Assembly (NCBI RefSeq): GCF_000025185.1
Contig: NC_013720.1
Location: forward strand, 4,340,001 to 4,404,000
From: Pirellula staleyi DSM 6068
GTDB lineage: Bacteria > Planctomycetota > Planctomycetia > Pirellulales > Pirellulaceae
Length of the DNA stretch: 64,000 nt
Reading direction: 5' to 3'
The translations under genes and the position numbers were made by a program. Below, in pieces: positions 18,252-26,033 of this stretch; within the stretch, counting starts at the first letter, position 1; each line of letters opens with the position of its first letter. Below the pieces are notes generated by a model. It did no database searches. It was not told the DNA's origin and saw nothing but the letters and a program-made list of their open reading frames with translations.

Positions 18252-18749
18252 ATGAGAAGGTCTGCATACTACATCGTAACATTCCTGGTAATCGTGATGC
18301 TGGCTTGTGGAGCTTCGGCTCTTTGGGCGCAAGATCCCATCGAAGGGTTGGGGAAGATTCAGCCCGATGTCAAAAAGTTCATGCGGGCCAAACTGGGACA
18401 CCAGCAGTCGCTGATCGAAGCGCTGGCGATGGAAGATTTTCCGATGCTCGCCAAGCATGCTCAGGAGATGAGCCTGCTGACGCACGCGGAAGTGTGGCAA
18501 GTGTTTCAGACCCCTGACTATCTGCAGCACAGCTTGACCTTCCGCCGAGCAGCCAACTCGCTGCGAGAAGCGGCCAAAAAGGAAAACCTGGAAGGGGCGG
18601 CGCTCGCGTATGTCGAAATGACACTCGAGTGCGTCCATTGTCACAAATATGTTCGCCGTGCTCGCATGGCTGATTTCCGCGCCGATGAAGCAGCCCTCCG
18701 CGCGGTTCTAAGCCCGCCAGCACCCGTTAAGGAAGGGCTCGTGCGATGA
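18252..18749 (+). CDS. Exported cytochrome c-like protein with a single CxxCH
   Basis: The 165-residue product has an N-terminal signal sequence (YYIVTFLVIVMLACGASALWAQ) and a mainly helical mature part. Near the C-terminus it has a single CVHCH (from residue 127). Position of the haem motif near the end of a four-helix domain resembles cytochrome c' (class II), which binds small gases or shuttles electrons; this assignment is structural inference. The frame is open from a TTG at 18177, but the ATG at 18252 starts the signal peptide and has an upstream AAAGGTGG. Its stop overlaps the UspA start by 4 bases (ATGA), so the two are translationally coupled. Confidence 0.8.
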   Translation: MRRSAYYIVTFLVIVMLACGASALWAQDPIEGLGKIQPDVKKFMRAKLGHQQSLIEALAMEDFPMLAKHAQEMSLLTHAEVWQVFQTPDYLQHSLTFRRAANSLREAAKKENLEGAALAYVEMTLECVHCHKYVRRARMADFRADEAALRAVLSPPAPVKEGLVR

Positions 18750-19174
18750 GTGGCCTCCGCCGCGAATGCGTGATTGTGCCTGTCGATTTCTCGGCCGAGT
18801 CGTACAAGGCGTTCGACACCGCCCTCGGGATTGTCGATAGCCCAGCCAAAGTGCACGTGGTGCATGTGCTGGCCGATCTCGCGCCGCTGGAAGCTGGCGA
18901 AGTGTGGGGCCTGCCCGATATGACAGTGCGACTCGAGCGGGCCAAACAGCTGCTGGTGCAAGAGCTTGCTCGAGGTGTGGCGGGGGGAATGTCGGTGGAT
19001 GTGGTGGTCGGTGATCCGGCGCATGCCATCACCGACTTTGCCTCCGAAAAGAAAGCCGACCTGATTGTGATTCCGTCGCATGGTCGGACTGGCCTGACGC
19101 GGCTGCTGATCGGATCGACAGCGGAGCGCGTGGTTCGGTTGGCTCATTGCCCGGTCTTGGTCCTTCGCTCGTAG
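18746..19174 (+). CDS. Universal stress protein, UspA family
   Basis: A 142-residue single-domain Usp. It has the beta1 strand with VIVPVDFSAES, an HVVHVLADL strand, ADLIVIPSHGRTG and the ATP-binding signature GSTAERVVRLAHCPVLVL, which fits the G-2x-G-9x-G(S/T) pattern of nucleotide-binding Usps. The start overlaps the stop of the cytochrome-like gene, so the two are co-expressed, suggesting a redox or respiration-linked stress role. The candidate 6S-like RNA starts 45 bp after its stop. Confidence 0.93.
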   Translation: MSGLRRECVIVPVDFSAESYKAFDTALGIVDSPAKVHVVHVLADLAPLEAGEVWGLPDMTVRLERAKQLLVQELARGVAGGMSVDVVVGDPAHAITDFASEKKADLIVIPSHGRTGLTRLLIGSTAERVVRLAHCPVLVLRS

Positions 19175-19184
19175 ACAGCAGATT

Positions 19185-19196
19185 TTTCCCGGGAAA
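19185..19196. promoter_or_regulatory. Perfect palindrome TTTCCCGGGAAA
   Basis: A 12-bp perfect palindrome ten bases after the UspA stop and 23 bases before the structured RNA candidate. It could be an operator for the RNA promoter or merely chance; no other copy was noticed in the window. Confidence 0.3.
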
Positions 19197-19219
19197 TCCT
19201 TAACGAAACATTCGATCCA

Positions 19220-19405
19220 GATCGTGAAGTTCACTGCGAGTTGTGGAAGGATTCGCAGCTTCAAGTGACTCCCTGAGGTGCGACCAGTAGGGGCAGACTC
19301 TGGTCGCGCCAAACGGCGAGGGCGCTTGCTTTGAAAGTAGGGACACCGTTCTCGACAGCGAATTTCTTCGCCTGTCCTTAGCCAGTGAACTTCACGATCC
19401 TTTTT
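19220..19405 (+). ncRNA. Candidate structured RNA with 6S-like architecture
   Basis: A perfect 17-bp inverted repeat (GATCGTGAAGTTCACTG at 19220-19236 and its complement at 19383-19399) closes a 180-nt unit and is followed by C and six T, as at an intrinsic terminator. Inside, an 11-bp stem with one G-U pair (19277-19287 with 19300-19310) forms an apical arm, extended outward by CCCT/AGGG and CAAG/CTTG. A further hairpin (GACAGCGAA with TTCGCCTGTC, one bulge, 19354-19376) sits on the 3' side of a large central bubble. The length, rod shape, central bubble and 3'-side hairpin match the general 6S RNA (ssrS) layout. The identity is inferred from structure only; a cis element or another small RNA is possible. 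Confidence 0.5.
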
Positions 19406-19566
19406 TATTCTCGGCCGGTGCCGCTTGGCCGCGCTGCTAATCGCAACGGTTTGGCCGATTGAGCTTTCTTCCGCCGCGCGAGCCTGAGTAAACTGACAAA
19501 GAGCAGCGCAGCGTTCTGGGCGCTGCCACTCTTCTTTTCGGTTCTCTTCTCAGCAAGGCCAATGCC

Positions 19567-20064
19567 ATGAACACGCAGCCATCGGCTGTTGGCGCGGAAA
19601 CTTCGCGCCCCACGATCAACTGGCGACGACTCGCCATCATCACCGCGCTGTTGCTCGCTGTGGCCGCCGGTGTGACGTGGCAATACGTGATCGTCCCCGC
19701 GCGTGGTCCCGCGCTCCGCGAAAATGCCATCATGGTGATCGCGCCGTATCGGCATCAGGGAACCTGGGTGTTTGACGATGCTTCTGCGGGGCTCGTCAAA
19801 GAGCCGTTTGTTGCCGGGGTCCCCGAGATGATCGATGTGCTGGTCGAGGAGATTCCGACAGCCGACCAAGGTTTTCGGCTCCTCTTCTCGGCCCAGCCTT
19901 TCCCCGGGCATCAGAAAAAACTGACCTGGCTCCGAGGCGATTCGGGGGGCAATTATTACGCGGTCGACGAGCCGCCGATGGAGGGCTGGATCTGCCCAGC
20001 CCTTTTTAAGTACTACGCCTCCGCCCCGAAAAACCTGTACGTCAAAGCCGAACCGATCCACTAA
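19567..20064 (+). CDS. Single-pass membrane protein, DUF6717-like
   Basis: The 165-residue protein has a short cytoplasmic N-terminus, one membrane helix (LAIITALLLAVAAGVTWQYVIV, residues 24-45) and a periplasmic domain of about 115 residues. The domain contains MVIAPYRHQGTWVFDDASAGLVKEPFVAGVPEMID, typical of a small bacterial family that I believe is DUF6717; I am not certain of the number. Function is unknown. It is preceded by a leader of about 160 bp after the RNA candidate and followed 63 bp later by the dus gene on the same strand. Confidence 0.75.
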   Translation: MNTQPSAVGAETSRPTINWRRLAIITALLLAVAAGVTWQYVIVPARGPALRENAIMVIAPYRHQGTWVFDDASAGLVKEPFVAGVPEMIDVLVEEIPTADQGFRLLFSAQPFPGHQKKLTWLRGDSGGNYYAVDEPPMEGWICPALFKYYASAPKNLYVKAEPIH

Positions 20065-20127
20065 TTGCTATAACAGAGCAGGCGTAGCTGCGACCTCCGA
20101 TTTCTTTTTGCTTCAAGTAAGTTCACG

Positions 20128-21192
20128 ATGCTCCCCCCGCTTGTGATTGGTAATGTGCACGTTGGTTTTCCGGTGGTGCAGGCGGCACTTTCGGGCTACA
20201 GCGACTGGCCGATGCGCGTGATTGCGCGGCGGCATGGCGCGTCGTATGCCTTGTGCGAAGTGATGCTCGATAAGTTTCTGGTCACGCTCAAAGGGGACCG
20301 GAAAAAGAATCGCCACTTCCTCTACCTCACCGACGAAGACCATCCTGTCGCCGGGCAGCTGATGGGGGCCGAACCAGCCGAGTTTGCTCAAGGAGCGCTG
20401 CGTCTCGCTGAAGCTGGCTTCGACGTTATCGATATCAACTTCGGCTGTCCGGTCAAAAAAGTGCTCGGGCGCTGTCGCGGTGGGTTTCACTTGAGTCAGC
20501 CCGACGTGGCGCTCGAGATTGTTCGCCGCACGCGCGACATCGTGCCTGCCCACATTCCGGTGACGGTGAAAATGCGCCGCGGGCTCGACGACACGCAGCT
20601 CAGCCGCGATCGCTTTTTTGAAATTCTCGACGGCGCGTTTGCGGCCGGGGTGGCCGCCATCACGGTGCATGGCCGAACGGTGGTGCAGCGCTATGTCGGT
20701 CCGAGCCGCTGGAGTTTTCTCACCGAAGTGAAGCGGCATGTCGGCTCGCGTGTGATTCTCGGCAGCGGCGATTTGTTCTCGGCGCAAGATTGCCTGGCGA
20801 TGATGCGCGAGACCGGTGTCGATGGTGTCACCGTGGCGCGCGGGGCGATTGGCAACCCGTGGATTTTCTCGCAGTGCCGCGCGCTCGACGCCGGGGAGCC
20901 ACTTCCACCTCCACCGACACTTTTCGAGCAAAAAGCGACGATTCTCGAGCACTATCGACTCGCCGCTGAACTCTACGGCGACGACAAATGCAGCGCTCCG
21001 ATGCGCAAGTTCGGCATCAAGTACGCCGCCCTCCATCCGCGCCATCTCGAGCTCCGCGAGGCGTTCACCAAAGTGAAATGTCTGGCCGATTGGCAGGGAG
21101 TGCTCGACAGCTGGTATGCCGAAGATCTGCCGGGGCAATATCCCGATCCCAACCTCCACACCTCAAGCGACAGCTGCGAAGAAGCGGCCTGA
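20128..21192 (+). CDS. dus: tRNA-dihydrouridine synthase
   Basis: A 354-residue flavoenzyme with a TIM barrel at residues 1-240 and a helical C-terminal domain. It has the N-terminal VVQAALSGYSDWPMR, the Dus signature DINFGCPVKKVLGRCRGG with the catalytic cysteine, VTVKMRRGLDD, HGRTVVQRYVG and GDLFSAQDCLAMM. Dus reduces uridines in the tRNA D-loop with FMN and NADPH. The sequence does not decide between DusA, DusB and DusC subgroups, but the length and the C-terminal tail are closest to DusB. The ATG at 20128 is the first possible start. It is downstream of a DUF6717-like gene. Confidence 0.93.
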   Translation: MLPPLVIGNVHVGFPVVQAALSGYSDWPMRVIARRHGASYALCEVMLDKFLVTLKGDRKKNRHFLYLTDEDHPVAGQLMGAEPAEFAQGALRLAEAGFDVIDINFGCPVKKVLGRCRGGFHLSQPDVALEIVRRTRDIVPAHIPVTVKMRRGLDDTQLSRDRFFEILDGAFAAGVAAITVHGRTVVQRYVGPSRWSFLTEVKRHVGSRVILGSGDLFSAQDCLAMMRETGVDGVTVARGAIGNPWIFSQCRALDAGEPLPPPPTLFEQKATILEHYRLAAELYGDDKCSAPMRKFGIKYAALHPRHLELREAFTKVKCLADWQGVLDSWYAEDLPGQYPDPNLHTSSDSCEEAA

Positions 21193-21240
21193 CCCCAGAC
21201 GCTCCTGCGCCGCTGCTAAACTTCTTAGTTGCTCCATTAA

Positions 21241-21350
21241 GTAGGGCCGGTTCCACCGGCCACACCACCACGCGACATCGCACTAAAAACCGCCAAACGC
21301 TATCCCTGCAGTAGAGCTGTCGAGTTCTTGTCCGGTGGAACCGGACCTAC
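21241..21350. repeat. Small element with GTAGGKCCGG inverted ends
   Basis: The left end GTAGGGCCGGTTCCACCGGC (with C after) and the right end GTCCGGTGGAACCGGACCTA (with C after) are inverted copies of each other, and each is itself a hairpin. The element is 110 bp long with a non-coding interior. It is the complete version of the solo hairpins seen at 9099 and 10418. Confidence 0.75.
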
Positions 21351-21366
21351 TTAATGCTTGACCTGC

Positions 21367-21569
21367 GTAGGTCAGATGCCCGCAGGGAATCTGACGGGCG
21401 AGGATTTCGCCAGCAGAGAGCACGATGTAGCTTGCCAAGCCCCGCGCGAAGAGCGTGGCTCGCGCAACGCAGGAACCCAAATTTCGACTCGATGGCCAGA
21501 GACGTGAAACCGGTTGAAGAATCGCCGGATCAGCTCCCGTCAGGTCCCTGCGAGGGGGACCTGACCTAC
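21367..21569 (+). repeat. Family A palindromic element, copy 5
   Basis: A 203-bp copy with both terminal hairpins (GTCAGAT/ATCTGAC on the left, GTCAGGTCCC/GGGACCTGAC on the right). Confidence 0.85.
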
Positions 21570-21592
21570 GGGATGTGTTCGCAGCCAACTTA

Positions 21593-22129
21593 CTAACGTG
21601 GTGGGCGGGGGCGACGTTTGGGGCCTGTAGCTTGGGCCGTTGAGGCAGCAGCGGGTGCTGTGGTGGGTGGTTTTGGAGCAGGGCGGGCCGAGCCTTCCAC
21701 CACGCGGCTTTCCGAAGGGGGCTCTGTTTTTGAAGGGGAGACGGTGGCGGTCGTTTTTTTGGCGGCTGCGCGCGACTTCGAAACCGAGGTCGACCGTTTG
21801 CTTGTCACCAGCGACCAGACCATCGGAATCCAGGCCCGATAGGTCGCTGCGAGTCCCAAAACAGGCAAAATCAGCACCAAAATCTGCGAACTGGGGATGA
21901 TCGCGACGATCAGAATCACACCCCCGACGGCCCAGCCGAACCATTTGGGGGTTTTGGCGATCAGCGCTTCGATCGGCGGCATCGCCAGCCAGATGGCCAG
22001 CGTCACGATCCCCATGCGCACGAGTCCCCCAACCAGCCCCGGCGAGTGCTCGGTGGCCCCTGACAACCACAGCAGGATTCCGCTCGCCAGCAGTCCAGCG
22101 GCGAGCCATCCAATGAGCGTTCGTTTCAT
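21593..22129 (-). CDS. Small polytopic membrane protein with basic Pro/Ala tail
   Basis: The 178-residue product starts MKRTLIGW and has four predicted membrane helices in residues 5-110 (for example LAAGLLASGILLWLSG and WAVGGVILIVAIIPSSQILVLILPVLG). A disordered Lys/Ala/Pro/Thr-rich tail ends KRRPRPPR. The basic tail would be cytoplasmic. I recognise no family. It follows the beta-propeller gene on the same strand after 79 bp, so the two may be co-transcribed. Family A copy 5 abuts its stop. The frame extends to 22168 without support. Confidence 0.7.
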   Translation of the reverse strand: MKRTLIGWLAAGLLASGILLWLSGATEHSPGLVGGLVRMGIVTLAIWLAMPPIEALIAKTPKWFGWAVGGVILIVAIIPSSQILVLILPVLGLAATYRAWIPMVWSLVTSKRSTSVSKSRAAAKKTTATVSPSKTEPPSESRVVEGSARPAPKPPTTAPAAASTAQATGPKRRPRPPR

Positions 22130-22208
22130 AACGGGTGCGAGATCGCAGGACCATTCGTAAGCGAGCATCGCCCAGGAAGCTCGCTGAGGTTAACCACAGG
22201 ACGGGCAG

Positions 22209-23498
22209 CTACTTGGCTTTGCGAATCGCATAGAGGGCGTCGAACGTGCGAATATAGATCGTGCCGCCAGCGATCGCGGGGCTCGCGCTGATCGATTCTT
22301 TCATGTCGTTGGTCGAGACAATTTCAAACGTCTTGCCCGCCTTCACCACGGTGATGTTCCCGTTACGAGCCGTCAGGTAGATGTGACCATCGGCATACAC
22401 AGGCGAAGCGCGGTGACGATCGCGCACGGTCGGCTGTGTGTAAAACTCTTCGCCTGTCTTGGCGTCGACCGTGATGAGGTTTCCATTCTCGCGGCAGAGG
22501 TAGACAATCCCATCGTGCACCAGTGGCGAAGGGACGTCGGGCGTGTCGCGCTCCCGTTGCCAGAAGTAGGCCGCATCTTGGAACGACACATCTCCTTCAG
22601 CATCGGGCTTCAGACAGAAGACCGGACCATTTTTGGCCGAAGGGATCACAATCATTCCTTCGGCAGCGACCGGAGTTGCCACAAAACGAAGGGTTGGGTT
22701 GTAGTTCCCTTTGGGATTCAAATTGCCGACGCGGAAAATCTCGCTCCCATCCTTCAGACGATGGGCGATGGCATAGTCGGCCCCGTGGGTCAGCAGAAAT
22801 TCGTGCTTGGCATCGCGGTAGATGATCGGAGAGGCATACGAGTGCTCGCATTCGTTTTTGCCATCGCTCGGACGATCTCGTTTCCAAATCTCTTTTCCAC
22901 TCGCTGCGTCGAGACAAACCACTACTGCTTCACGCGTGTCGGGATTCCCTTCACCATGAATCAGTTGCAGGTAGAGCTTATCGCCATCGAGCACCGGCGA
23001 GCTGGTCATCCCAAACGCGATGTCGAGCTTGCCGTAGCGATCTTGCACATTCAGCTTCCACACCTCTTTGCCGTCGACGGTGTAGCAAGCGAGGGTGCCG
23101 TTGGCCATGAAGGCCCACACATGTTTGCCGTCGGTCGATGGGCTCGGCGAGGCGCTGTTCCCTTCCCCATCGCGCACCACTTTGTTCCCTTCGCTGACGA
23201 CCTGCTTCCACTGCAGCTTGCCATCGGTGCCGATGCACATCAGTGTCAGGTCGTTTCCATCCACCGTGGTGAGGAAGACTTGATTGTCCCACACGACGGG
23301 CGAAGCACCGGCAGGTCCTGGCAGAGGAAACCGCCACGCGACGTTTTCGGTCGGCGAAAACTTCGTGGGGAGATCTTTCTCGGCGCTAATGCCATCGAGA
23401 CGTGCGCCGCGCCACTGCGGCCAGTTTTCCGCACGGAGACTCGCTGCCGATGCCAGAGCCACAGCGCTACCAAGAACGAACAGGGCAAACCGTTTCAT
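22209..23498 (-). CDS. PQQ-binding-like beta-propeller exported protein
   Basis: A 429-residue protein with a signal peptide (RFALFVLGSAVALASAASLRAE) followed by NWPQWRGARLDGIS, the usual opening of planctomycete PQQ-like beta-propellers. Repeats such as GKEIWKRD, GKEVWKLN, GKLQWKQV and GTIYIRTFDALYAIR fit seven or eight blades. No dehydrogenase domain is present, so it is more likely a binding or scaffold protein than a quinoprotein enzyme. It is paralogous to the protein at 53677-54966 (also 429 residues). ATG 23498 gives the leader; the frame is open to 23555. Confidence 0.9.
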   Translation of the reverse strand: MKRFALFVLGSAVALASAASLRAENWPQWRGARLDGISAEKDLPTKFSPTENVAWRFPLPGPAGASPVVWDNQVFLTTVDGNDLTLMCIGTDGKLQWKQVVSEGNKVVRDGEGNSASPSPSTDGKHVWAFMANGTLACYTVDGKEVWKLNVQDRYGKLDIAFGMTSSPVLDGDKLYLQLIHGEGNPDTREAVVVCLDAASGKEIWKRDRPSDGKNECEHSYASPIIYRDAKHEFLLTHGADYAIAHRLKDGSEIFRVGNLNPKGNYNPTLRFVATPVAAEGMIVIPSAKNGPVFCLKPDAEGDVSFQDAAYFWQRERDTPDVPSPLVHDGIVYLCRENGNLITVDAKTGEEFYTQPTVRDRHRASPVYADGHIYLTARNGNITVVKAGKTFEIVSTNDMKESISASPAIAGGTIYIRTFDALYAIRKAK

Positions 23499-23739
23499 GA
23501 AAAACTCGCAGGCGGGAGAGTCGGGGTAGGGGACTCGCGGACCTTGACACGCCACACCACTGCGTCAAATCGCAGGTCCGAAGTTAGTGGTAGTTTGGAT
23601 GGTACAGGGAACGCGGTCAAGGATTTCTTCCGACCATCGTTCCCGGGGTACAAAACTCGATAGGCGGCCGGGTGCCTGTAAAATAGACTAAAGTGGTTAT
23701 ACGGCCCTCCTTCTGTCACCACGCGAGTTCCCGATCGTG

Positions 23740-25428
23740 ATGCGAATCCGTTCCATACCGCAAATTTACCGCAACGTGCGGCGGTGGACGGAAATCATCT
23801 CCGTACTCAGTAAGTACGGACTGGCCGATTGGCTCAGCCAAACCAATATCGACTTTGCCAAAGATCAGCTGAAAAACACCGATGGTGAAGCGATTGCGCG
23901 GCTGACGCGCGAAGCGCGCATTCGTCTGACCCTCACCGAACTCGGCCCGACGTTCATCAAGCTTGGCCAGCTTCTCAGCACCCGCGCCGATGTGGTGGGG
24001 ACCGAACTTGCCAGCGAGCTGAAACAGCTGCAGTCGGCAGCCCCCGCCGATCCGCCTGACGTAGTCCGACGCATCGTCGAGAGCGAACTGGGAGAAACAC
24101 TCGAGGAGCTGTTCCTCGAGTTCGACCTCTCGCCGATCGCTTCGGCTTCGATCGGACAAGTCCATCGTGCTCGCTTGCTCACGGGCGAAGCGGTGGTGGT
24201 GAAAGTCCAGCACGACAAGATCGAGCACACCGTTAACGAAGATCTCGAAGTCCTGGCGGGGCTTGCGCAGCTGGCCGAAACGATCACCGAATTCAAGCCA
24301 TATCGGCCCGTCGCAACGGTCGCCGACATGGGGCGCACACTCCGCCGCGAACTCGATTTTGGACGCGAAGAACGGAACTTACAGCAGTTCGCCAGTCTGC
24401 TGAAAGACGACACGACGGTTCACATTCCCAAGTCGATTACCGACCTTTCGACCGCGCGCGTCTTGACGATGGAGCTGATGGAAGGGATCGCCATCGAGAA
24501 CACCGCCGCCATCGAAGCAGCCGGGATCGATCGCGAGGAAGTGGCCCGTCGCGGCGCGAAACTCTACTTGCAAATGATCTTCGTGCACGGCTTTTTTCAT
24601 GCCGATCCGCACCCCGGCAATGTGCTGCTGCTGCCGGGCAATGTGATTGGCCTGCTCGACTTCGGCATGGTCGCCCGGATCGACGAGCGACTCCGCGAAG
24701 ATATCGAAGAAATGCTGCTGTCGATCGTGAACCACGATGTGACGAGCCTCACGCGGGTGATCAAACGGATCGGAGCAGTCCCCCCCAATCTCGACGAAGC
24801 CGGGCTTTCGAACGACGTGGCCGACTTCGTGGGTCACTATGGCACGCAAGCGCTCGATCAATTTGACCTCAGCGGCGCGCTGACCGATATGACCGGGATC
24901 ATTCGCCGCTATCGCATCATGCTGCCGACCCAGGTGGCGATGCTCATCAAAGTGCTGGTGACCCTCGAAGGGACCTCCAAGCTGCTGAGCCCCAAGTTCA
25001 GCCTGATGGAAGTGATGCAGCCGTTCCATCGCAAGATGCTGCTGCACCGCCTCAGCCCGCTGCGACAGATCAAAAAATTCCGCCGCCTGATGCTGGAAGT
25101 GGAGCAAATGGCCGAGGTGATGCCGCAGCGGATCATGCAACTGGTCGAGCAGGTGCAGGCGGGCAAATTCGACGTCCATCTCGACCATCGCGGCATGGGG
25201 CCCAGCATCAACCGGCTCGTTCTTGGCATGCTCGCCAGCGCCCTGTTCGTGGGCTCGTCGATGATGCTCTCGAGCAAGGTTCCGCCGGTCCTGTTTCAGG
25301 AGAAAACCTGGTTTGGACTCCACGATCTCTCGATCCTGGGCCTCGCGGGCTGCATCACCAGCATCCTAGTCGGCCTGCGGCTCCTATGGGCCATCGGCCG
25401 CAGCGGCCACCTCGACCAAAAGACGTAG
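23740..25428 (+). CDS. UbiB/AarF (ABC1) family atypical kinase
   Basis: A 562-residue protein with the ABC1 kinase-like domain at about residues 90-400. It carries KxGQ motif KLGQLLSTRADVVG, the Ala-rich loop PIASASIGQVHRARL, VVVKVQ with the catalytic lysine, FFHADPHPGNVLLLPGN and GLLDFGMVARID. Two C-terminal membrane helices (LVLGMLASALFVGSSMML and LSILGLAGCITSILVGL) anchor it. UbiB/COQ8 proteins support ubiquinone or isoprenoid lipid metabolism through an ATPase activity. ATG 23740 is preceded in frame by a GTG at 23737. The gene is monocistronic. Confidence 0.93.
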   Translation: MRIRSIPQIYRNVRRWTEIISVLSKYGLADWLSQTNIDFAKDQLKNTDGEAIARLTREARIRLTLTELGPTFIKLGQLLSTRADVVGTELASELKQLQSAAPADPPDVVRRIVESELGETLEELFLEFDLSPIASASIGQVHRARLLTGEAVVVKVQHDKIEHTVNEDLEVLAGLAQLAETITEFKPYRPVATVADMGRTLRRELDFGREERNLQQFASLLKDDTTVHIPKSITDLSTARVLTMELMEGIAIENTAAIEAAGIDREEVARRGAKLYLQMIFVHGFFHADPHPGNVLLLPGNVIGLLDFGMVARIDERLREDIEEMLLSIVNHDVTSLTRVIKRIGAVPPNLDEAGLSNDVADFVGHYGTQALDQFDLSGALTDMTGIIRRYRIMLPTQVAMLIKVLVTLEGTSKLLSPKFSLMEVMQPFHRKMLLHRLSPLRQIKKFRRLMLEVEQMAEVMPQRIMQLVEQVQAGKFDVHLDHRGMGPSINRLVLGMLASALFVGSSMMLSSKVPPVLFQEKTWFGLHDLSILGLAGCITSILVGLRLLWAIGRSGHLDQKT

Positions 25429-25492
25429 CCCCCAAGCGGTTAGCGGCTAGGCGAACGCAAGGCATGTGCGTAAACACCTACTAGAAAGCAAC

Positions 25493-25693
25493 TTAGGCTG
25501 CTTTGGCGATTGAGATATCGCCCCCGCCTGCGGTCGCTTCGCGAAGGACTTTCTCGATCCGCTCGTTGAGCTCGTCGAGTTGCATCAGCAGAATGTCTTG
25601 CTGCTCGTTCATTTGCTGCAGCAAACTCTGCTCGCCCGTCGCCGAAAGGGTGTCGATCAGCGATTCATCGTCGTGGTGTTCGCTCGTGGTCAT
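25493..25693 (-). CDS. Small coiled-coil protein
   Basis: A 66-residue product starting MTTSEHHDDESLIDTLS, followed by a helical stretch (QQDILLMQLDELNERIEKVLRE) that fits a coiled coil. The acidic N-terminus and short length suggest a small adaptor. The open frame reaches 25933, but the extra 80 codons look non-coding. I cannot assign a function and the call as a real gene is moderate. Confidence 0.55.
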   Translation of the reverse strand: MTTSEHHDDESLIDTLSATGEQSLLQQMNEQQDILLMQLDELNERIEKVLREATAGGGDISIAKAA

Positions 25694-26033
25694 GTCGGAC
25701 GGAATCGGCAGTTCCCCGGGGGCAGCACGATGACAGCAGCCAAAGGTCGCATCGTGAAGCCGGGGCAAACTGCACAGTTTGGCGAGACTTTCTAGCCTGG
25801 GGATACGCTTCCGCAGCACCAAAAACAATTGAAGCTGGCCAGAGGGGAGCCGAGGGCGGCCTAAATCTTCGCAAAACCATCGCAGAAGCCCGTTTTTGGA
25901 GCCCTCGATTAGTTGAAAGTTGCCGCGAGACACGATATGGTGAGCTTCTGCCGAAGGTCATCTTGATTTCCCTTGCGGGGCGGTAACGGCTTCGAGTCTC
26001 ACCCCCACCCAGCAACTTTTGGAGTCTTGCTCA
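25694..26033. other. Intergenic leader before the oxidoreductase gene
   Basis: About 340 bp without a supported gene, repeat or clear hairpin. GGAG at 26021-26024 is the probable ribosome-binding site for the ATG at 26034. Confidence 0.5.

Larger units (their letters stand above)
21193..21592. other. Intergenic region filled with repeat elements
   Basis: No gene is visible. A short 110-bp element lies at 21241-21350 and a complete family A element at 21367-21569, leaving only about 40 bp on the left and 20 bp on the right. Confidence 0.75.

Noticed and set aside
20113-21159. 348-residue open frame on the - strand
   Set aside because: It is antisense to dus; composition is atypical and no domain is visible.
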